NCBI GenBank assembly: GCA_946533525.1
Contig: CAMNBW010000025.1
Coordinates: forward strand, 1-11,198
Direction: 5' to 3'
Origin: an uncultured Lachnospiraceae bacterium
Lineage (GTDB): Bacteria; Bacillota; Clostridia; Lachnospirales; Lachnospiraceae
Length of the DNA: 11,198 bases
The position numbers were made by a program, and so were the translations under genes. Within the stretch, counting starts at the first letter, position 1; each line of letters opens with the position of its first letter. The notes under the pieces are model-generated. The model did not search any database and was not told the DNA's origin. It worked only from the letters and a program-made list of their open reading frames with translations. Of this stretch, positions 7,379 to 11,198 are shown piece after piece.

Positions 7379-8729
7379 AATAAATAATCTTATATACAGG
7401 TATTGGGGCTTTTACAGGAGGAACGGCCTGCTGCGTTCCCTTTGCAGGGGAATCGAGGCCCTAAGGCAGAAGCGCTCGGATGAGATATACAATACCCTCT
7501 TTCATAAGAGGCTTTCCAGAAGGAACGTTTCCTTCTACAACCGCGAAAGCAGGAGCTTCAGGGAGGGGGGCTTTAAGTTTTCGATAATAGTCCCCGCCTA
7601 TGAGACGGAGCCGGAATTTTTGAGGATGATGATACTTTCCTGTCTGCGGCAGACCTACCGGAATCTCGAGCTCATCATAGCGGACGGCTCCGGGAGCGGC
7701 GCAGTAGAGAGCGTAGTGGGCGAGTTTAAGGATAAAAGGATAGTATATAAGCGCCTTGAAAAAAATGAGGGCATTTCCGAAAACACCAATGCGGCGATAG
7801 CCCTGTCTACGGGGGAATATCTTTCCTTTTTGGACCACGATGATTTTATTGAGCAGGACGCCCTGATGGAGGTGGCATCGGCAATCCGGGACGGCGCAAG
7901 GCTTGTCTATACGGACGAAGACAAGTATGACGGGGATAAAAATATGTTCTTTTGCCCCAACAGGAAAACGGACTATAATAAGGATATGTTCCTTTCCAAC
8001 AATTATATCTGCCATCTTTTCACGGTATCGAAAAAGATAGCGGAGAAGGCGGGATTTTTCAGGAAGGAATTCGACGGGGCGCAGGATTACGACTTTATAC
8101 TCCGCTGCATAGAGGCAGCGGGAGAGGATAAGATACGGCATATTCCCAGAGTGCTTTACCACTGGAGGACACATTCCAGATCCACGGCGGCAAATCCCGC
8201 CTCCAAAAAGTACGCCTACGAGAGCGGCAGAAGGGTTCTGGAGGACTATCTGAAACGGAATAATATCGCCGGCAGTGTCGAGCATACGGGACACCTCGGC
8301 TTTTACAGGATAAATTACATTAACCAGACAAAAGAAGGGGACTACAGGCTCTTCCTGGATAAGAGGCTGAAGCCCTTAAATACGGATTACGAAAATATCA
8401 TGGCCTCCTACCTTTCAAGAAAGGATATAGGTGCAGTCGGGGGAAGGATAGTCGACAGGAGCGGACGCATAGTTTCAAACGGCTATGTCAAGGACGGCAA
8501 CGGAAAGGTAAGGGGGAAATACTGCGGGATGCTGCGGTATTTTTCAGGATATATGCACAGGGCGGAGATAGTTCAGGATACCGAAGCCGTGTCTTCAAGC
8601 GCCTGTCTTATAAGGAAGGAGCTTGCGGGATATTACGGAGCGGATGCCTATAAGTGGGGCGAGGCCATAAGAAAGGCGGGTTACAGGATAGTAGTTGACC
8701 CGAGGGTGGTATTTAAAATTCAGTCATGA
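7371..8729 (+). CDS. Family 2 glycosyltransferase with a degenerate C-terminal second GT2 half
   Basis: The protein has 452 residues. Residues 1-65 are a basic helical lead-in (YRYWGFYRRNGLLRSL at 9-24) typical of long surface-polysaccharide GT2 proteins. The GT2 domain spans about 68-300, with SIIVPAYETE at 71-80, the ADGSGSG loop at 104-110, the metal-binding LDHDD at 154-158, YTDEDK at 180-185, FDGAQDYDF at 234-242 and HIPRVLYHWRTH at 257-268. These are hallmarks of the O-antigen/rhamnan-type enzymes. Residues 325-452 resemble only the second half of another GT2 domain (DIGAVGGRIVDRSGRIV at 352-368), without its own nucleotide-binding first half, so they are probably non-catalytic. The start overlaps the upstream stop by 8 nt and has only a weak Shine-Dalgarno; its TGA overlaps the next ATG. 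It probably adds a sugar to the lipid-linked repeat unit; the sugar is unknown. Confidence 0.87.
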   Translation: MGKINNLIYRYWGFYRRNGLLRSLCRGIEALRQKRSDEIYNTLFHKRLSRRNVSFYNRESRSFREGGFKFSIIVPAYETEPEFLRMMILSCLRQTYRNLELIIADGSGSGAVESVVGEFKDKRIVYKRLEKNEGISENTNAAIALSTGEYLSFLDHDDFIEQDALMEVASAIRDGARLVYTDEDKYDGDKNMFFCPNRKTDYNKDMFLSNNYICHLFTVSKKIAEKAGFFRKEFDGAQDYDFILRCIEAAGEDKIRHIPRVLYHWRTHSRSTAANPASKKYAYESGRRVLEDYLKRNNIAGSVEHTGHLGFYRINYINQTKEGDYRLFLDKRLKPLNTDYENIMASYLSRKDIGAVGGRIVDRSGRIVSNGYVKDGNGKVRGKYCGMLRYFSGYMHRAEIVQDTEAVSSSACLIRKELAGYYGADAYKWGEAIRKAGYRIVVDPRVVFKIQS

Positions 8730-9688
8730 GTAAGGTTTCAGTGATAATACCGAATTACAAAGGCATAGATTTTATCCGGGATTGTCTCGATTCCTTAAAG
8801 GCACAGACCTATAAGGATTTTGAGATAATAGTGGCCGATAATCTGTCCGACGACGGCAGCGCCGATATAGTTGAGAAAGAATACCCTGATGTGAAGCTTA
8901 TAAGGCTGTCCCAGAACTTCGGCTTTTCCAGGGCCATCAATGAGGGGCTTAAGGTCTCCAGGGCGGAGTTCGTACTGCTTTTAAATAACGATACAAAAGC
9001 CCATGAACGCCTTATAGAGAAGCTGGTTGAAACCATGGAGACGGATGAGCGGATCTTTTCTGTGGCATCCAAGATGCTGCAGATGTATGCTCCGGAGAAA
9101 ATAGACGGGGCCGGGGATCTGTATTGTGCTCTGGGCTGGGCCTTTGCCAGAGGCAAGGACAAAAGCAAGGACCGCTATTCAAAAAGGCAGAATGTGTTCG
9201 CTGCCTGCGGGGGAGCGGCTCTCTATAGAAGAAGAGTACTGGAGGAGATAGGCTGGTTTGATGAATTTCATTTCGCCTACCTCGAGGACGTGGATATAGG
9301 TTATCGCGCCAGGATAATGGGCTACAGGAATGTCTACGAGCCCGAAGCGGTGGTCTATCACGCCGGAAGCGGAGTCTCCGGTTCAAGGCACAATGATTTC
9401 AAGGTAAGGCTGTCGGCAAGAAACAATATGTATATCATAATGAAGAATATGCCTACGCTGCAGATAATCCTAAACCTGCCTTTTTTACTTATTGGCTTTG
9501 GAGTAAAGGCGGTGTTCTTCATCCTTACCGGCCACGGAAGGGCTTATCTTTCAGGCATAAAGAGGGGCTATCTGCTCTGCCGGGAGGGAAGGAAGTATCC
9601 CTATTCGGCTTCGAATTTTAAAAACTATGTTCAGATCCAACTGGAGCTGTATCTGAATACGATAAAGAGGTTTACTGATCTGCTATGA
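8726..9688 (+). CDS. Family 2 glycosyltransferase, WbbL/rhamnosyltransferase-like
   Basis: The 320-residue inverting GT2 begins at once with VSVIIPNYKGIDFIRDCL (residues 4-21). It has the ADNLSDDGS loop at 37-45, the metal-binding NNDT at 87-90, a CGGAALYRR acceptor-side loop at 161-169 and the catalytic-base region LEDVDIGYRAR at 186-196. YEPEAVVYHAGSG at 204-216 follows, then an RNN signature at 232-234. A hydrophobic segment at about 245-268 suggests membrane attachment. This architecture is the one usual for dTDP-rhamnosyl- and related transferases that extend O-antigen, capsule or rhamnan chains. No obvious Shine-Dalgarno lies at the correct spacing (GAGGGTGGT at 8702-8710 is too far), so translation is probably coupled to the gene before it through ATGA. 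The rhamnose preference is a family trend only. Confidence 0.88.
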   Translation: MSKVSVIIPNYKGIDFIRDCLDSLKAQTYKDFEIIVADNLSDDGSADIVEKEYPDVKLIRLSQNFGFSRAINEGLKVSRAEFVLLLNNDTKAHERLIEKLVETMETDERIFSVASKMLQMYAPEKIDGAGDLYCALGWAFARGKDKSKDRYSKRQNVFAACGGAALYRRRVLEEIGWFDEFHFAYLEDVDIGYRARIMGYRNVYEPEAVVYHAGSGVSGSRHNDFKVRLSARNNMYIIMKNMPTLQIILNLPFLLIGFGVKAVFFILTGHGRAYLSGIKRGYLLCREGRKYPYSASNFKNYVQIQLELYLNTIKRFTDLL

Positions 9689-11088
9689 TAAAGGATAATC
9701 AGCGATTATTCAATAAACTGCACGTAGTGCTGGATGCCATAGTGATTGCGGCTTCCTATGCCCTTGCCATCGTCATAAGGTTTATGACGCCCCTGGGCAA
9801 CCCCAATATCTACCATCTGCCCTACGATGTTTATTTTATACCTACGCCCTTCCTTGTGATCGGCTATGTTATGCTGTACTACGCCTTCTCGCTGTACAGC
9901 TCAAAGCGCTCCTCCAGCCGGAGGATAGAATTTTACAATATCATAAAGGCGAATATACTCGGGCTCATAGCTTTTATGGTTGTGCTCTATGTCATCAACC
10001 AGCCGAACTATTCCCGTTCCATGATCTTTATTTTCTTCCTGCTAAACATAGCTTTATGCACTCTTGAGAGGAATATTATAAGATATATCTTAAGATATTT
10101 CAGAAATAAGGGCTATAACAGGAAGTTCGTGCTGCTGGTGGGCTATTCCAAATCCGCCGAGAGCTATATAGACAGGGTCATCAGAAATCCCCATTGGGGC
10201 TATGTTATAAGGGGAATCCTGGACGACAATATCGAGGCCGGAACGGAATACAGGGGAGTCAAGGTGCTGGGGCGCATCGGCAATCTTGACTATATCCTGC
10301 CGGAAAACAAGCTCGATGAAATAGCCATCACCTTAAGCCTGGCCGAATACGGGAAGCTGGAGCGCATAGTGGGGCTCTGCGAAAAGAGCGGAGTCCATAC
10401 CCAGTTTATCCCGGATTACAACAGGGTCATACCCTCAAGGCCCTACATGGAGGACGTGGACGGCCTTCCGGTCATCAATATCCGCCGGGTTCCGCTGACA
10501 AATTCGGTAAATATCTTTATGAAGAGGACAGTGGACATTATCGGAGCCCTTTTTCTTGCCATACTGTTTTCTCCTGTCATGATAATTTCAGCCATCGTCA
10601 TCCGCTGTACCTCAAAGGGGCCTGTGATCTTTAAGCAGACCAGGGTCGGGCGGCACAATAAGACCTTTAAGATGTATAAATTCAGGACGATGAGGATGCA
10701 GAAGGAGGAAGAGGAAAAGGAGGGCTGGACTACGGAGAATGATCCCCGGGTCACGGGAGTTGGAAAGCTTCTGCGGAGGACCAGTATGGACGAGCTGCCC
10801 CAGCTTTTCAATATCCTTAAGGGAGATATGTCCATAGTCGGTCCGAGGCCGGAGAGACCGCAATTCGTGGAGAAGTTCAAGGAAGAGATACCCAGATACA
10901 TGATAAAGCATCAGGTCAGGCCGGGGCTTACCGGCTGGGCGCAGATAAACGGGTATCGGGGAAACACCTCGATAGAGGAGCGGGTGAGGTTCGATATTTA
11001 CTATATCGAGCACTGGACCATGGGCTTTGATATAAAGATAATGTTCCTGACACTGTTTAAGGGGCTTATCAATAAAAATGCGTATTAA
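9685..11088 (+). CDS. Undecaprenyl-phosphate sugar-1-phosphate transferase (WcaJ/WbaP-type initiating enzyme)
   Basis: The 467-residue polyprenyl phosphotransferase starts polymer assembly by moving a hexose-1-phosphate from a nucleotide sugar to undecaprenyl phosphate. The N-terminal half has TM helices at about 13-32, 51-70, 90-104 and 112-127. A CoA-binding-like Rossmann domain follows (VLLVGYSKSA at 149-158 to about residue 255). The catalytic half begins at the KRTVDIIGALFLAILFSP (280-297) re-entrant helix. It continues with VIFKQTRVGRHNKTFKMYKFRTM (314-336), the catalytic Asp369-Glu370 in SMDELPQLFNILKGDMSIVGPRPE (367-390), PGLTGWAQING (413-423) and YYIEHWT (439-445). Length and order match full-size WcaJ/CpsE enzymes, for which glucose-1-P is the common substrate; that fits the mutase at the operon head. 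The start overlaps the previous stop by ATGA, with AGAGG (9666-9670) rather far upstream. It is the last gene of the run. Confidence 0.95.
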   Translation: MIKDNQRLFNKLHVVLDAIVIAASYALAIVIRFMTPLGNPNIYHLPYDVYFIPTPFLVIGYVMLYYAFSLYSSKRSSSRRIEFYNIIKANILGLIAFMVVLYVINQPNYSRSMIFIFFLLNIALCTLERNIIRYILRYFRNKGYNRKFVLLVGYSKSAESYIDRVIRNPHWGYVIRGILDDNIEAGTEYRGVKVLGRIGNLDYILPENKLDEIAITLSLAEYGKLERIVGLCEKSGVHTQFIPDYNRVIPSRPYMEDVDGLPVINIRRVPLTNSVNIFMKRTVDIIGALFLAILFSPVMIISAIVIRCTSKGPVIFKQTRVGRHNKTFKMYKFRTMRMQKEEEEKEGWTTENDPRVTGVGKLLRRTSMDELPQLFNILKGDMSIVGPRPERPQFVEKFKEEIPRYMIKHQVRPGLTGWAQINGYRGNTSIEERVRFDIYYIEHWTMGFDIKIMFLTLFKGLINKNAY

Positions 11089-11104
11089 AAAAATAACACC
11101 GGAT

Positions 11105-11133
11105 TTGATATTTTGAGTGAGGTGTAGTATAGT
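11105..11133 (+). promoter_or_regulatory. Promoter of the next gene
   Basis: TTGATA at 11105-11110 and TATAGT at 11128-11133 each match the sigma-A consensus at 5 of 6 positions and are separated by the optimal 17 bp. The predicted start site is at about 11139-11141, inside the left arm of the hairpin at 11136-11167. It lies 17 bp after the stop of the initiating transferase and points into an ATG at 11195, so it probably gives the downstream gene its own transcription. Confidence 0.6.
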
Positions 11134-11135
11134 TT

Positions 11136-11167
11136 TTGGGAGTCGGAACACAGTATTCGGCTCCCAA
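11136..11167 (+). terminator. Stem-loop between the operon and the next gene (terminator or 5'-UTR hairpin)
   Basis: TTGGGAGTCGGA (11136-11147) pairs with TTCGGCTCCCAA (11156-11167) over 12 bp, including two G-T wobbles, around an 8-nt loop. The sequence after it (TCATTGTTTA) is only moderately T-rich, so intrinsic termination may be weak. Because the predicted start of the downstream promoter falls in its left arm, the same bases could instead form a hairpin at the 5' end of the next mRNA. Confidence 0.45.
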
Positions 11168-11194
11168 TCATTGTTTATGCAGGAGTTTATATAT

Positions 11195-11198
11195 ATGG
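11195..11198 (+). CDS. Start of a downstream gene (partial, product unknown)
   Basis: AGGAG at 11181-11185 stands 9 nt before an ATG at 11195-11197, and a promoter-like sequence lies upstream at 11105-11133. Only the start codon and one more base are inside the window, so nothing can be said of the product. Confidence 0.45.

Noticed and set aside
7461..8294. Long open frame on the minus strand (about 277 codons) opposite the 7371-8729 glycosyltransferase
   Set aside because: It is fully antisense to a gene with clear GT2 motifs, has no recognisable domain, and its composition looks like a shadow of the sense codon bias.
10612..11151. Minus-strand open frame overlapping the catalytic half of the initiating transferase and the downstream hairpin
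   Set aside because: It is antisense to strongly conserved catalytic motifs and has no recognisable protein features or ribosome-binding site.

Overview
The window is an almost gap-free, single-strand (+) cell-surface polysaccharide/glycan biosynthesis locus. The base composition is mid-GC. Arginine is coded mostly by AGG/AGA, ATA is common for isoleucine, ribosome-binding sites are purine-rich Gram-positive types, and the promoters are sigma-A-like. Together with the protein families present, this suggests a Clostridia member of the Lachnospiraceae type; that assignment is an inference from style, not a phylogenetic result.

Layout. Positions 1-53 probably hold the last codons of an upstream gene. 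Positions 54-203 carry an extended -10 promoter (TATAAT at 113-118), a leader of about 79 nt and a good ribosome-binding site. Ten genes follow head to tail: an alpha-phosphohexomutase (204-1928); a GT-C/GT87-like polytopic membrane glycosyltransferase (1925-3208); a DPM1/GtrB-like GT2 (3174-3911); a GtrA-family membrane protein (3908-4375); a second polyprenyl-P-type GT2 (4379-5158); a UPF0104/LPG-synthase-TM-like membrane protein (5155-5976); a large protein with a kinase/APH-like C-terminal domain (5951-7378); a GT2 with a degenerate second GT2 half (7371-8729); a WbbL/rhamnosyltransferase-like GT2 (8726-9688); and a polyprenyl-phosphate sugar-1-phosphate transferase (9685-11088). Eight of the nine junctions overlap (five by ATGA, others by 8-35 nt) and the ninth gap is 3 nt, so this is very probably one translationally coupled operon. 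After it come a promoter-like sequence, a 12-bp hairpin, and a ribosome-binding site with an ATG that begins the next gene at the window edge.

How the genes may work together. The mutase would supply hexose-1-phosphate for nucleotide-sugar synthesis. The last gene would load the first sugar-1-P onto undecaprenyl phosphate. The two GT2 enzymes at 7371-9688 would extend the repeat unit on the cytoplasmic face. The GT2 + GtrA + GT-C trio (1925-4375) matches the three-component logic in which a sugar is placed on polyprenyl phosphate, moved across the membrane and transferred to a polymer outside. The GT2 + UPF0104 pair (4379-5976) may be a second system of this kind. No Wzx, Wzy, Wzz or ABC exporter is visible, so polymer export must be encoded elsewhere or beyond the edges.

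Most worth following up are the tandem lipid-linked-sugar modules and the kinase-like protein with an unrecognised N-terminal half. I see no CRISPR, mobile element, tRNA or rRNA.
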